64,000 bases of DNA, taken from positions 74,094,421-74,158,420 of the forward strand of contig NC_077246.1 in assembly GCF_947179165.1 (NCBI RefSeq), written 5' to 3'. Positions within the stretch are counted from its first letter, which is position 1. Each line of letters starts with the position of its first letter. The DNA comes from Solanum dulcamara (taxonomy: Eukaryota > Streptophyta > Magnoliopsida > Solanales > Solanaceae). Positions 46,198 to 60,423 of the stretch are shown one piece after another. Under the pieces are notes generated by a model, which was not told the DNA's origin, did not search any database, and worked only from the letters and a program-made list of their open reading frames with translations. Position numbers and translations under genes: made by a program.

Positions 46198-49100
46198 GCT
46201 CCTAAACCCCTGTATTGCACCACCGGGGCTACTGGATTCATTCCCCAGATCGTTACAGATGCTACTATGGTAGAAATCAAGAAAAATCGACCCAGACCCC
46301 CGGCACCTAAAAATTCGTGGGTTAACACACACGAAAAACTAGCAAAATCGCCTTATTCCTATTGCGTCGCAAATAAAATGCTCTTGAACCCCTCTAAAGC
46401 ACCACCGGGGCTACTGGAGTCGTTCCCTAGGTCGTCACGGATGCTAAAATCCAAGATTCCAAGAAAATTTGACCCGAATCCCCGGCACCAAAAAATCCGA
46501 GGGTTAACACACACGAAAAACTAGCAAAATCGCCTAATTCCTAATGCGTCGCTAATAAAATGCTCCTGAACCCCTATATAGCACCGCCGAGGCTACTGGA
46601 GTCGTTCCCCAGGTCGTTACGGATGCTACTATGGAAGAATCCAAGAAAATTCGACCTGAACCACCGGCACCTAAAAAATCTGTGGGCTAACACACACGAA
46701 AAACTAGCAAAATCACCTAATTCCTACTGCGTCGCCAATAAAATGCTCCTAAGCCCCTTTAAAGCGCCGTCGAGGCTAGTATAGTCGTTCTCCAGGTCGT
46801 TACGGATGCTACTATGGAAGAATGGAAGAAAATTTGACCCGAACCCCCTTCACCTAAAAAATCTGTGCTCTAACACACAAGAAATATCTGCAAAATCGCC
46901 TAATTCCTATTACGTCGCCAATAGAATGCTCCTGAACACCTCTAAAGCGCCGCTGGGGCTACTGGAGTCGTTCCCTAGGTCGTTACGGATGCTACAATAG
47001 AAGAATCCAAGAAAATTCGACCCGTACCCCCGGCACCCAAAAAATATATGGGCTAACACACACCAAAAACTGGCAAAATCGCCTAATTCCTACTGCGTCG
47101 CCAATAAAATGCTCCTAAGACTCTCTAAAGCACCGCCGGGGCTACTATAGTCATTCCCAGGTCGTTACGGACGCTACTAAAAAACAATCCAAGAAAATTC
47201 GACCCGGACCCCCGACACCTAAAATATACATGGGCTAACACACACGAAAAAGTGGCAAAATTGCTTAATTCCTATTGCGCCGCCAATAAAATGCTCCTAA
47301 ACCCCTCTAAAGTGCCGCTGGGGATACTAGAGTTATTCCTCAAGTCGTTATGGATGCTACTATGAAATAATTCAAGAAAATTTGACCCAGACCCCCTTCA
47401 CCTAAAAAATTTGTGGGCTAAAAGACAAGAAATACTGGCAAAATGCCTAATTCCTATTGCATCGCCAAAAAAATGCTCCTAAATCCCTTTATAGCACCGC
47501 CAGGGCTGCTGGAGTCATTTCCCAGGTCGTTACAGACGCTACTATGAAAGAATACAAGAAAATTCGACTCGGACCCCCGGCACCTAAAAAATCTGTAGGC
47601 TAACACACACGAAAAACTGGAAAAATCGCCAAATTCCTATTGCATCGCAAATAAAATGATCCTAAAGACCTCTAAAGCGCCGTCGGAGCTACTGAAGTTG
47701 TTCTCCAAGTCGTAACAGATGCTACTATGGACGAAATCAAGAAATATCGACCCGGACCCCAGGTACCTAAAAATTTTGTGGGCTAACACACACGAAAAAC
47801 TGGCAAAATTGCCTAATTCCTATTGCGTCGCCAATAAAATGCTCCTAAACCCCTCTATTGCACTGCCGGGGCTACTGTAGTCGTTCCCCAAGTCGTTACG
47901 GACGCTACTATGGAAGAAATCAAGTAAATTCGACCCAGACCCCAAGCACCTAAAAATTCGTGGGTTAACACATACGAAAAACTAGCAAAATCGCCTAATT
48001 CCTATTGCGTCGCCAATTAAATGCTCCTGAACCCCTCTAAAGCACTGCCGGGGCTACTGGAATCGTTCCCTAGCTCGTTACGGACGCTATAATGGAAGAA
48101 TCCAAGAAATTTTGACCCGAACCCCCGGTACCTAAAAAATCTAAGGGTTAACACACACGAAAAACTGGCAAAATCGCTTAATTCCGAATGCGTCGCCAAT
48201 AAAATGCTCCTAAACCCCTCTATAGCGCCACCGGGGCTACTAGAGTCGTTCCCCAGGTCTTTATGGATGCTACTATGGAATAATCCAAGAAAATTCGACC
48301 CGTATCCCCGGCACCCAAAAAATATATGGGCCCTAAGACTCTCTAAAGCACCGCCGGGGCTACTGTAGACATTTCCAGGTCGTTACGGACGCTACTAAGG
48401 AAAAATCCAAGAAAATTTGACCCGGACCCCCGGCACCTAAAAAATCTGTGGCCTAACACACACGAAAAACTGGCAAAATTTCCTAATTCCTATTATGTCG
48501 CCAATAAAATGCTCCTAAACCACTATATAGCACCTCCGGGGCTACTGGAGTCAATCCCTAGGTCGTTACGGATGCTACTATGGAAGAATCTAAGAAAATT
48601 TGACCTGGACCCCGGCATCTATAATATCCGTGGGCTAACACAGACGAAAAAGTGGAAAAATTGTTTAATTCCTATTGCGTCGCCAATAAAATACTCCTAA
48701 ACCCCTCTAAAGCACCGCCGTGGCTACTGCAGTCGTTCCCCAGGTCGTTACGGATTCTACTATGGAGAAATCCAAGAAAATTTGACCCAAATCCCCGGCA
48801 CCTAAAAAATCTGTGGGCTAACACACACGAAAAACTGGCAAAATCCCTTAATTCCTATTGCGTCGCCAATAAAATGCTCCTAAACCCCTCTATAGCACCT
48901 CCGGGGCTACTGGAGTCATTCCACAGGTCGTTACGAATGCTATTATGGAAGAATCTAAGAAAATTTGACCCGGACCCCCGGCACCTAAAAAATCTGTAGG
49001 CTAACAAACATGAAAAACTAGAAAAAATTGCCTAATTGGTATTGCGTCGCCAATAAAATGCTCCTAAACCCCTCTAAAGCGCCACCGGAGCTACTAGAGT

Positions 49101-52100
49101 CATTCTCCAGGTCGTTACGGACACTACTATTGAATAATCCAAGAAAATTTGACCCGGACCCCCAGCACCTTAAAATTCCGTGGGCTAATACAGACAAAAA
49201 ACTGGCAAAATTGCCTAATTGCTAGTGTGTCGCCAATAAAATACTCCTAAACCTCTCTAAAGCACCGCCGGGGCTACTGGAGTCGTTCCCCAGGTCGTTA
49301 TGGATGCTACTATGGAAGAATTCAAGGAAATTTGACCCGGACCCCCTTCATCTAAAAAATCTGTGGGCTACCACACAAGAAATACTGGCAAAATTGCCTA
49401 ATTAATATTGCGTCGCTAATAAAATGCTCTTTAACCCCTCTATAGCGCCATTGGGGATACTAGAGTTGTTCCCCAGGTCGTTACGGACGCTACTATGGAA
49501 GAATACAAGAAAATTCTACTCTGACCCCCGGCACCTAAAAAATCCATGGGCTAACAGACACGAAAAACTGGCAAAATCGTGTAATTCCTAGTGCGTCGCA
49601 AATAAAATGATCCTAAACCCCTCTAAAGCGTCGTCGGGGCTAGTGGAGTCGTTCTCCAGGTCGTAACGAACGCTACTATAGAAGAAATCAAGATAATTCG
49701 ACCCGGACCCCCGGTACCTAAAAATATTGTTGGCTAACACACACGAAAAACTGGCAAAATTGTCTAATTCCTATTGTGTTGCCAATAAAATACTCCTTAA
49801 CCCCTCTATTGCACCGCCGGGGCTACTGGAGTCATTACCCAGGTCGTTACGGATGCTACTATGGAAGAAATCAAGAAAATTCGACCCATACCCCTGGCAC
49901 CTAAAAATTCAGTGGGCTAACACACACGAAAATCTGGCAAAATTGCCTAATTCCCATTGTGCCGCTAATAAAATGCTCCTAAACTCCTCTATAGCACCGC
50001 CGGGGCTACTGGTGTCTTTCCCAGGTCGTTACGGATGCTACTATGGAAGAATCCAGGAAAATTTGACACGGACTTTTGGCACGTAAAAAATATATGGGCT
50101 AACACACACGAAAAACTGGAAAAATTACATAATTCCTATTGCGTCTCTAATAAAATGATCCTAATCCCCTCTAAAGCACCACCGAGGCTACTAGAGTCGT
50201 TCCCCAGGTCGTTACGGATGATACTATGCAATAATTCAAGATAATTTGACCCGGACCCCCTTCACCTAAAAAATCTGTGGGCTAAAACACAAGAAATACT
50301 GGCAAAATGCCTAATTCCTATTGCGTCGCCAAAAAATGCTCCTAAACCCCTATATAGCACCTCTAGGGCTGCTGGAGTCATTTCCCAGGTCGTTACAGAC
50401 GCTACTATGAAAGAATACAAGAAAATTCGACTCGGACCCCTGGCACCTAAAAACTCAGTGGGCTAACACACACGAAAAACTGGCAAAATCACCAAATTCC
50501 TATTGCATCGCAAATAAAATGATCATAAAGACCTCTATAGCACTATCGAGGCTACTGGAGTCATTCTCCAGGTCGTTACGGACGCTACTATGGAAGAAAT
50601 CAAGAAAATTCGACCCGCACCCCCGGCACCTAAAATATCTGTGGGCTAACACACACTAAAAACTGGCAAAATCGCCTAATTCCTATTGCGTTGCCAATAA
50701 AATGCTCCTATACCCCTCTAAAGAGCCGTCGGGGCTACTGGAGTCATTCTCCAGGTCGTTATGGACGCTACTATGGAAGAATCTAAGAAAATTTGACCTG
50801 GACCCCCGAAACCTAAAAAATACGTGGGCTAACACACACGAAAAACTGGCAAAATCTCATAATTCCTATTGCATCGCCAATAAAATGCTCCTAAACCCCT
50901 CTATAGCACCGTCGGGGCTACTAGAGTCGTTCTCCAGGTCGTTACGGACGCTACTATGGAAGAAATCAAGAAAATTCGACCCACACCCCCGGCACCTAAA
51001 AAATCCGTGGACTAACACACACAAAAAACTAGCAAAATCACCTAATTCCTATTGCGTCGCCAATAAAATGCTCTTAAACCCCTATAAAGTGCCGACGGGG
51101 CTACTAACGTCGTTCCCTAGGTTGTTACGGATGCTACTATAGAAGAATCCAAGAAATTTAGACACGGTCCCCCAAAACGTAAAAAATCCATGGGCTAACA
51201 CACACGAAAAACTTGCAAAATCGCCTAATTCCTATTGCGTCGCCAATAAAATGCTCCTGAACCCCTCCAAAGCGCCGCCGAGGCTACTAGAGTTGTTCCC
51301 TAGGTCGTTACGGACGCTACTTTGGAAGAATCCAAGAAAATTCAACACGGATCCCTAACAATTAAAAAATCCGTGGGCTAACACACACGAAAAACTGGCA
51401 AAATCGCTTAATTTCTATTGCGTATCTAGTAAAATGCTCCTAAACCCCTCTAAAGCACCGCCGGGGCTACTGGAGTCATTCTCAGGTCGTTACGAATGCT
51501 ACTATGGAAGAATCCAAGAATATTTGACCCGGACCCCCGGTACCTAAAATATCTGTGGGCTAACACACACGAAAAACTGGCAAAATCTACTAATTCCTAT
51601 TGTGTCGCCAATAAAATGCTCCTAAACTCCTCTATAGCATTGCGGGGGCTACTGGAATTGTTCCCCAGGTCATAATGGATGCTACTATGGAAGAATCCAA
51701 GAAAATTTGACCCGTACCCCTGTCACCTAAAATATCCGTGGGCTAACACACGAAAAAGTGGCAAAATTGCCTAATTCCTAATTCGTCGCCAATAAAATGC
51801 TCCTAAACCCCTCTACAGCGCCGCCGGAGCTACTGGAGTCTTTCCCCAGGTTGTTACAGTCGCTACTATGGAAGATTCCAAGAAAATTCAACACGGACCC
51901 CGGCACCTTAAAATTCCGTGGGCTAACACACACAAAAAACTAGCAAAATCGCCTAATTCCTATTGCATCACCAATACAATTCTACTAAACCCCTCTATAG
52001 CGCCGCCAGGGCTACTGGAGTCGTTCCCCAGGTCATTACGGACGCTACTATAGAAAAATGGAAGAAAATTCGACCCTGACCCCCGGAACCTAAAAAATCT

Positions 52101-53879
52101 GTGGGCTAACACACACAAAAAACTGGCAAAATTGCCTAATTCCTATTGCGCCGCCAAAACAATGCTCCTAAACCTCTCTATAGCACCGTCGGAGCTACTG
52201 GAGTCATTCCCTAGGTCGGTACAGATGCTACTATGGAAATATCCAAGAAAATTTGACCCGGACCCCCGGCACCTAAAATATTTGTGGGCTAACACACATG
52301 AACAAGTGGCAAAATTGCCTAATTCCTATTGCGTCGACAATAAAATGCTCCAAAACCCGTCTAAAGCACCACCGGTGCTACTGGAGTCATTCCAAGGGCG
52401 TTACAGATGCTAATATTGAATAATCCCAGAAAATTCGACCCGCACCCCCGACACCTAAAAAATCCGTGGACTAACACATACGAAAAACTTGCAAAATTGC
52501 CTAATTCCTATTGTGTCGCCAATAAAATGCTCCTAAACCTCTCTATAGCGCCACCGGTTCTACTAGAGTCGTTCCCCAGGTCTTTACGGACGCTACTATT
52601 GAAAAATCCAAGAAAATTCGACCCGGACCACCGGCACTTAAAAAATCTGTGGGCTAACCCACACGAAAAACTAGCAAAATCGCCTAATTCCTATTGTCTC
52701 GCTAATAAAATGCTCCTAAACCCCTCTATAGCGCCGCCAGAGCTACTGGAGTCCTTCCCCAGGTCATTACGGACGCTACTATTGAAGAATCCAAGAAAAT
52801 TCGACCCGAACCTCCGGCACCTAAAAAATCTATGAGCTGACACACATGAAAAACTGGCAAAATCACCTAATTCCTGTTGCATTGCCAATAAAATGCTCCT
52901 AAATCCCTCTATAGCACCGCCGGGGCTACTGGAGTCGTTCCCCATGTTGTTATGGATGCTACTATGGAAGAATCCAAGAAAATTTGACCCGGACCCCCGG
53001 CACCTAAAAAATTCATGGGCTAACACACACGAAAAACTGGCAAAATCTCCTAATTTCAATTGCGTCGCCAATAAAATGCTCCTAAGCCCCTCTATAGCGC
53101 CGCCGGGGCTATTGGAGTCGTTACCAAGGTCGTTACAGATGCTACTATGGAAGAATCCAGGAAAATTTAACCCGAACCCCCGGCACTTAAAAAATTTGTG
53201 GGCTAAACCACATGAAAAATTAGCAAAATTGCCTAATTCCTATTGTCTCACCAATAAAATACTCCTAAACCCCTGTAAAGTGACGCCGGGGATACTGGAG
53301 TCGTTCCCAGGTCGTTACGGATGCTACTATGGAAGAATCCAAGAAAATTCGACCCGGACTCTCGGCACCTAAAAAATCCTTACGCTAACACACATGAAAA
53401 ACTTTCAAAATTGCCTAATTTCTAATGCGTCGCTAATAAAATGCTCCTAAACCCCTCTATAGTGCCACGGAGGCTAGTGGAGTCGTTCCCCAGGTCGTTA
53501 CAGACACTACTATGGAAAAATCCAAGAAAATTGACCCGGACCCCCGGTACCTAAAAAATCTGTGGGCTAACACACACGAAAAACTAGCAAAATCGCCTAA
53601 TTCCTATTGCGTCGCCAATAAAATGCTCCTAAACCCCTTTACAGTGCCGCCGGTTCTACTATAGTCGTACCCAGGTCGTTATGGACGCTACTATGGAAGA
53701 ATGGAAGAAAATTCGACCCGGACCCTCGGCACCTAAAAAATGCGTGGGCTAACACACACGAAAAACTAGTAAAATTGCCTAATTCCTATTGCGTCGCCAA
53801 TAAAATGCTCCTAAACCCCTCTATAGTGCCGTCGGGGCTTCTGGAGTCGATCCCAGGTCGTTACGGATGCTAATATGGA

Positions 53880-55919
53880 AGAATCCAAGAAAATTCGACC
53901 CGTACCCCAGGTACCTAAAACTTTTGTGGGCTAACACACACGAAAAATTGGCAAAATTGCCTAATTCCTATTGCGTCGCCAATAAAATGCTCATAAACCC
54001 CTCTATTGCACCGCCGGGGCTACTGTAGTCGTTCCCCAAGTCGTTACATACACTACTATGGTAGAAATCAAGTAAATTCGACCCATACCCCCAGCACCTA
54101 AAAATTCGTGGGTTAACACACACGAAAAACTGGCAAAATCACCTAATTCCTATTGCGTTGCCAATTAAATGCTCCTGAACCCCTCTAAAGCGCCGCCGGG
54201 GCTACTGGAGTCATTCCCTAGGTCGTTACGGATGCTACAATGGAAGAATCCAAGAAAATTTGACCCGAATCCCCGACACCTAAAAAATCCGAGGGTTAAC
54301 ACACACGAAAAACTGGCAAAATCGCCTAATTCCTAATGCGTCGCCAATAAAATGCTCCTAAACCCCTCTATAGCGCCGCCAAGGCTACCTAATTCCTATT
54401 GCGTCGCCAATTAAATGCTCCTGAACCCCTCTAAAGCGTCGCCGGGGCTACTGGAGTCATTCCCCAGGTCGTTACGGATGCTACTATGGAATAATCTAAG
54501 AAATTAGACCCGTACCCCTGGCACCCAAAAAATATATGGGCTAACACACACAAAAAACTGGCAAAATCACCTAATTCCTACTGCATCGCCAATAAAATGC
54601 TCCTAAGACTCTCTAAAGCACCGCCGGGGCTACTGTAGTCATTCCTAGGTCGTTACGGATGCTACTACGGAAGAATCCAAGAAAATTTGACCCAGACCAC
54701 CGGCACCTATAAAATTTGTGGGCTAACACACACGAAAAACTAGCAAAATCATCTAATTCCTACTGCGTCGCCAATAAAATGCTCCTAAGCCCCTCTAAAG
54801 CGCCGTCGAGGCTACTATAGTCGTTCTCCAGGCCGTTACGGATGCTACTATGGAAGAATAGAAGAAAATTCGACCCGAACCCCCTTCACCTAAAAGATCT
54901 GTGCTCTAACACATAAGAAATATTGGCAAAATCGCCTAATTCCTATTGCGTCGCCAATAAAATGCTCCTGAACACCTCTAAAGCGCCGCCGGGGCTACTG
55001 GAGTCTTTACCTAGGTCGTTACGGATGCTACAATGGAATAATCCAGGAAAGTTCGATCCAAACCCCCGGCACCTAAGAAATCCGTGGGCTAATACACACA
55101 AAAAACTTGCAAAATCGCATAATTCCTATTGCGTCGCCAATAAAATGCTCCTAAACCCCTCTATAGAGCTGCCGGGGCTACTGGAGTCGTTCCCCAGGTC
55201 ATTACGGACGCTACTATGGAAGAATCTAAGAAAATTCGACTCGGACCCCCGGCACCTAAAATATCCGTGGGCACACATGAAAAATTGGCAAAATCGCCTA
55301 ATTCCTACTACATCGCCAATAAAATGCTCCTAAGCGCCTCTAAAGCACCGCCGGGGTTACTGGAGTCATTCACAGGTCATTACTTACGCTACTAAGGAAA
55401 AATCCAAGAAATTTGACCTGGACCGCCAGCACCTAAAAAATATATGGGCTAACACACACGAAAAACTGGCAAAATTGCCTAATTTCTACTGCGTCACCAA
55501 TAAAATGCTCCTAAGCCCCTCTAAAGCGCTGCTGGGGCTACTGTAGTCGTTCCCCAGGTCGTTAAATTTTGACCTGAACCCCCGGCACCTAAAAAATCTG
55601 TGGGCTAACACACACGAAAAACTGCCAAAATCACCTAATTCCTATTGCGTCGCCAATAAACTGCTCCTGAACCCCTCTAAAGCACCGTCGGGGCTACTGG
55701 AGTTATTCCCTAGGTCGTTACGGATGTTACAATGGAAGAATACAAGAAAATTTGACCCGAATCCCTGGCACCTAGAAAATCCGAGGGTTAACACACACGA
55801 AAAACTGGCCAAATCGCCTAATTCCTAATGCGTCGCCAATAAAACGCTCCTAAACCCCTCTATAGCACCGCCGGGGCTACTAGAGTCGTTCCCCAGGTCG
55901 TTACGGATGCTACTATGGA
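53880..55919 (+). repeat. 2,040-bp module, first tandem copy
   Basis: It begins at GAATCCAAGAAAATTCGACC and contains the rare CAGGTACCTAAAACTTTTGT. The whole module repeats at 55,920 with very few differences. Block A has only one copy (7,681-9,720), so the duplication is private to D in this window. It includes the chimeric monomer at about 55,040-55,110. Confidence 0.88.
55040..55112 (+). other. chimeric monomer (X-type patch in block D)
   Basis: AATCCAGGAAAGTTCGATCC followed by CACCTAAGAAATCCGTGGGC is typical of X-block monomers (22,850-22,910, 24,676-24,735, 33,627-33,690). It is not found at the matching site of block A (about 8,842-8,905), which has AATCCAAGAAAATTTGACCC. The flanking sequence is A-like on both sides. 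The patch is also in the second module copy, near 57,080-57,150. Confidence 0.72.
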
Positions 55920-57959
55920 ATAATCCAAGAAAATTCGACCCGTACCCCAGGTACCTAAAACTTTTGTGGGCTAACACACACGAAAAATTGGCAAAATTGC
56001 CTAATTCCTATTGCGTCGCCAATAAAATGCTCATAAACCCCTCTATTGCACTGCCGGGGCTACTGTAGTCGTTCCCCAAGTCGTTACATACACTACTATG
56101 GTAGAAATCAAGTAAATTCGACCCATACCCCCAGCACCTAAAAATTCGTGGGTTAACACACATGAAAAACTGGCAAAATCACCTAATTCCTATTGCGTTG
56201 CCAATTAAATGCTCCTGAACCCCTCTAAAGCGCCGCCGGGGCTACTGGAGTCATTCCCTAGGTCGTTACGGATGCTACAATGGAAGAATCCAAGAAAATT
56301 TGACTCGAATCCCCGACACCTAAAAAATCCGAGGGTTAACACACACGAAAAACTGGCAAAATCGCCTAATTCCTAATGCGTCGCCAATAAAATGCTCATA
56401 AACCCCTCTATAGCGCCGCCAAGGCTACCTAATTCCTATTGCGTCGCCAATTAAATGCTCCTGAACCCCTCTAAAGCGTCGCCGGGGCTACTGGAGTCAT
56501 TCCCCAGGTCGTTACGGATGCTACTATGGAATAATCTAAGAAATTAGACCCGTACCCCTGGCACCCAAAAAATATATGGGCTAACACACACAAAAAACTG
56601 GCAAAATCACCTAATTCCTACTGCATCGCCAATAAAATGCTCCTAAGACTCTCTAAAGCACCGCCGGGGCTACTGTAGTCATTCCTAGGTCGTTACGGAT
56701 GCTACTACGGAAGAATCCAAGAAACTTTGACCCAGACCACCGGCACCTATAAAATTTGTGGGCTAACACACACGAAAAACTAGCAAAATCATCTAATTCC
56801 TACTGCGTCGCCAATAAAATGCTCCTAAGCCCCTCTAAAGCGCCTTCGAGGCTACTATAGTCGTTCTCCAGGTCGTTACGGATGCTACTATGGAAGAATA
56901 GAAGAAAATTCGACCCGAACCCCCTTCACCTAAAAGATCTGTGCTCTAACACATAAGAAATATTGGCAAAATCGCCTAATTCCTATTGCGTCGCCAATAA
57001 AATGCTCCTGAACACCTATAAAGCACCGCCGGGGCTACTGGAGTCTTTACCTAGGTCGTTACGGATGCTACAATGGAATAATCCAGGAAAGTTCGATCCA
57101 AACCCCCGGCACCTAAGAAATCCGTGGGCTAATACACACAAAAAATTGCAAAATCGCATAATTCCTATTGCGTCGCCAATAAAATGCTCCTAAACCCCTC
57201 TATAGAGCCGCCGGGGCTACTGGAGTCGTTCCCCAGGTCATTACGGACGCTACTATGGAAGAATCTAAGAAAATTCGACTCGGACCCTCGGCACCTAAAA
57301 TATCCGTGGGCACACACGAAAAATTGGCAAAATCGCCTAATTCCTACTACATCGCCAATAAAATACTCCTAAGCGCCTCTAAAGCACCGCCGGGGTTACT
57401 GGAGTCATTCCCAGGTCATTACTTACGCTACTAAGGAAAAATCCAAGAAATTTGACCCGGACCGCCAGCACCTAAAAAATATATGGGCTAACACACATGA
57501 AAAACTGGCAAAATTGCCTAATTTCTACTGCGTCGCCAATAAAATGCTCCTAAGCCCCTCTAAAGCGCTGCTGGGGCTACTGTAGTCGTTCCCCAGGTCG
57601 TTAAATTTTGACCCGAACCCCCGGCACCTAAAAAATCTGTGGGCTAACACACACGAAAAACTGCCAAAATCACCTAATTCCTATTGCGTCGCCAATAAAC
57701 TGCTCCTGAACCCCTCTAAAGCACCGCCGGGGCTACTGGAGTCATTCCCTAGGTCGTTACGGATGTTACAATGGAAGAATACAAGAAAATTTGACCCGAA
57801 TCCCTGGCACCTAGAAAATCCGAGGGTTAACACACACGAAAAACTGGCAAAATCGCCTAATTCCTAATGCGTCGCCAATAAAACGCTCCTAAACCCCTCT
57901 ATAGCACCGCCGGGGCTACTAGAGTCGTTCCCCAGGTCGTTACGGATGCTACTATGGAA
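55920..57959 (+). repeat. 2,040-bp module, second tandem copy
   Basis: This is a direct repeat of 53,880-55,919 with a uniform offset of about 2,040 bp (54,923 with 56,963; the truncated-monomer junction at 54,388 with 56,428). It then returns to the A-like order with AATCCAAGAAAATTCGACCC at about 57,961. Confidence 0.88.
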
Positions 57960-60423
57960 TAATCCAAGAAAATTCGACCCGTACCCCCGGCACCTAAAAA
58001 AAATATGGGCTAACACACACAAAAAACTGGCAACATCGCCTAATTCCTACTGCGTCACCAATAAAATGCTCCTATGACTCTCTAAAGCACTGCCGGGGCT
58101 ACTGTAGTCATTCCCAGGTCATTACGGACGCTACTAAGGAAAAATCCAAGAAAATTTGACTCGGACCCCCCGCACCTAAAAAATCTGTGGCCTAACACAC
58201 ACGAAAAACTAGCAAAATCGCCTAATTCCTATTGCATCGCTAATAAAATGCTCCTGGACCCTTCTAAAGTGTCGCCGGGGCTACTGGAGTCGTTCCCTAG
58301 GTCGTTACAGATGCTACTATGGAAGAATCCAAGAAAATGTGACTCGAACCCCCGCCATCTAAAAAATTTGTGGGTTAACACAAAAGAAAACTAGCAAAAT
58401 TACCCAATAAAATGCTCCTAAACCCCTCTAAAGCGCCGTCGGGGCTACTAGAGTCGTTCCCTGGGTCGTTACGGATGCTACTATGGAAAAATCCAAGAAA
58501 TTTTGACCCGGACCCCCGACGCCTAAAAAATCTGTGGGCTAACACACACGAAAAACTAGCAAAATCCCTTAATTCCTATTGCGTCTCCAATAAAATGCTT
58601 CTAAACCCCTCTATAGCACCTCCGGGGCTATTGGAGTCCTTCCCCAGGTTGTTACGAATGCTACTATGGAAGAATCCAAGAAATTTTGACCCGAACTCCT
58701 GGCACCTAAAATATCTGTGGGCTAACACACATGAAAAGTGGCAAAATTGCTTAATTCCTATTGCGCCGCCAATAAAATACTCCTAAACCCCTCTAAAGCA
58801 CCGCCGGGGCTACTGGAGTCGTTCCCCGGGTCGTTATGGATACTACTATGGAAAAATCCAAGCAAATTTGACCCGAACCCCCGGCACCTAAAATATCTGT
58901 GGGCTAACACACACGAAAAACTGGCAAAATCCCCAAATTCCTATTGCGTCGCCAATAAAATACTCCTAAACCCCTCTGTAGCACCTCCGGGGCTACTGGA
59001 GTCATTACCCAGGTCGTTACGGACGCTACTATTGAAGAATCCAAGAAAATTTGACCCAGACCCTCGGCACCTAAAAAATATGTGGGCTAACACACAAGAA
59101 ATACTTGCAAAATTGCCTAATTCCTATTGCATCACCAATAAAATGCTCCTAAACCCCTCTATAGCGCCACTAGGGCTACTGGAGTCGTTCCCCGAGTCGT
59201 TACGGACGTTACAATGGAAAAATCCAAGAAAATTCGACTCTGACCCCTGGCACCTAAAAAATCCGTGGGCTAACACACATGAAAAACTGGCAAAATCGCC
59301 TAATTCCTATTGCGTCGCAAATAAAATGATCCTAAACCCCTCTAAAGCCCCGCCGGGGCTACTGGAGTCATTCTCCAGGTCGTAACGGACGCTACAATGG
59401 AAGAATCCAAGAAAATTCGACCCGGACCCCCGGCACCTAAAAAATCTGTGGGCTAACACATACGAAAAACTGGCCAAATCGCCTAATTCTATTGCATCGT
59501 AAATAAAATGCTCCTAAACCCCTCTATTGCACCGCCGGTGCTACTGGAGTCGTTCCCCGGGTCGTTACGGACGCTACGATGGAAAAAATCAAGAAATATC
59601 GACCCAGACCCCGACATCTAAAAATTCGTGGGTTAACAAACACGAAAAACTAGCAAAATCGCCCAATTCCTATTGCGTCGCTAATAAAATGCTCCTAAAC
59701 CCCTCTATAGCACCTCTGGGGCTACTGGAGTGATTCCCCAGGTCGTTACGAACGCTAATATGGAAGTATCCAAGAAAATTTGACCCGAACCCCCGGCATC
59801 TAAAATATCCGTGGTCTATCACACACGAAAAAGTGGCAAAATTGCTTAATTCCTATTGCGGCGCCAATAAAATACTCCTAAACCTTTTTAAAGTTCCACC
59901 GGGGCTACTGGAGTCGTTACCCAGGTCGATACGGATGCTACTATGGAAGAATTCAAGAAAATTTGACTCGGACCCCTTTCACCTAAAAAATCTGTGGGCT
60001 AACACAAAAGAAATACTGGCCAAAATCATCTAATTCCTATTGCGTCGCCAATAAAATGCTCCTAAACTCCTCTATAGAATCATCGAGGCTAATAGATTCA
60101 TTCCCCAGGTCGTTACAGACGCTAATATGGAAGAATACAAGAAAATTTGACTCAGACCCCCAACACCTAAAAAATCCGCGGGCTAACACACACGAAAAAC
60201 TGGCAAAATCGCCTAATTCTATTGCATCGCAAATAAAATGATCCTAAACCCCTCTAAAGCGTCGCCGGAGCTACTGGAGTCGTTCTCCAGATTACAACGG
60301 ATGCTACTATGGAAGAAATCAAGAAAATTCAACCCGAACCCCCGGTACCTAAAAATTCTGTGCGCTAACAAATACGAAAAACTAGCAAAATTGCCCTAAT
60401 TCCTATTGCGTTGCCAATAAAAT

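Larger units (their letters stand above)
46198..60423 (+). repeat. higher-order block copy D (~14.2 kb)
   Basis: This is the counterpart of copy A at an offset of about 46,197-46,199 up to about 55,900. After a 2,040-bp duplication it continues at about 48,240 (10,010 with 58,249). It shares A's shortened monomers near 48,329 and 54,388. No gene. Confidence 0.87.
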
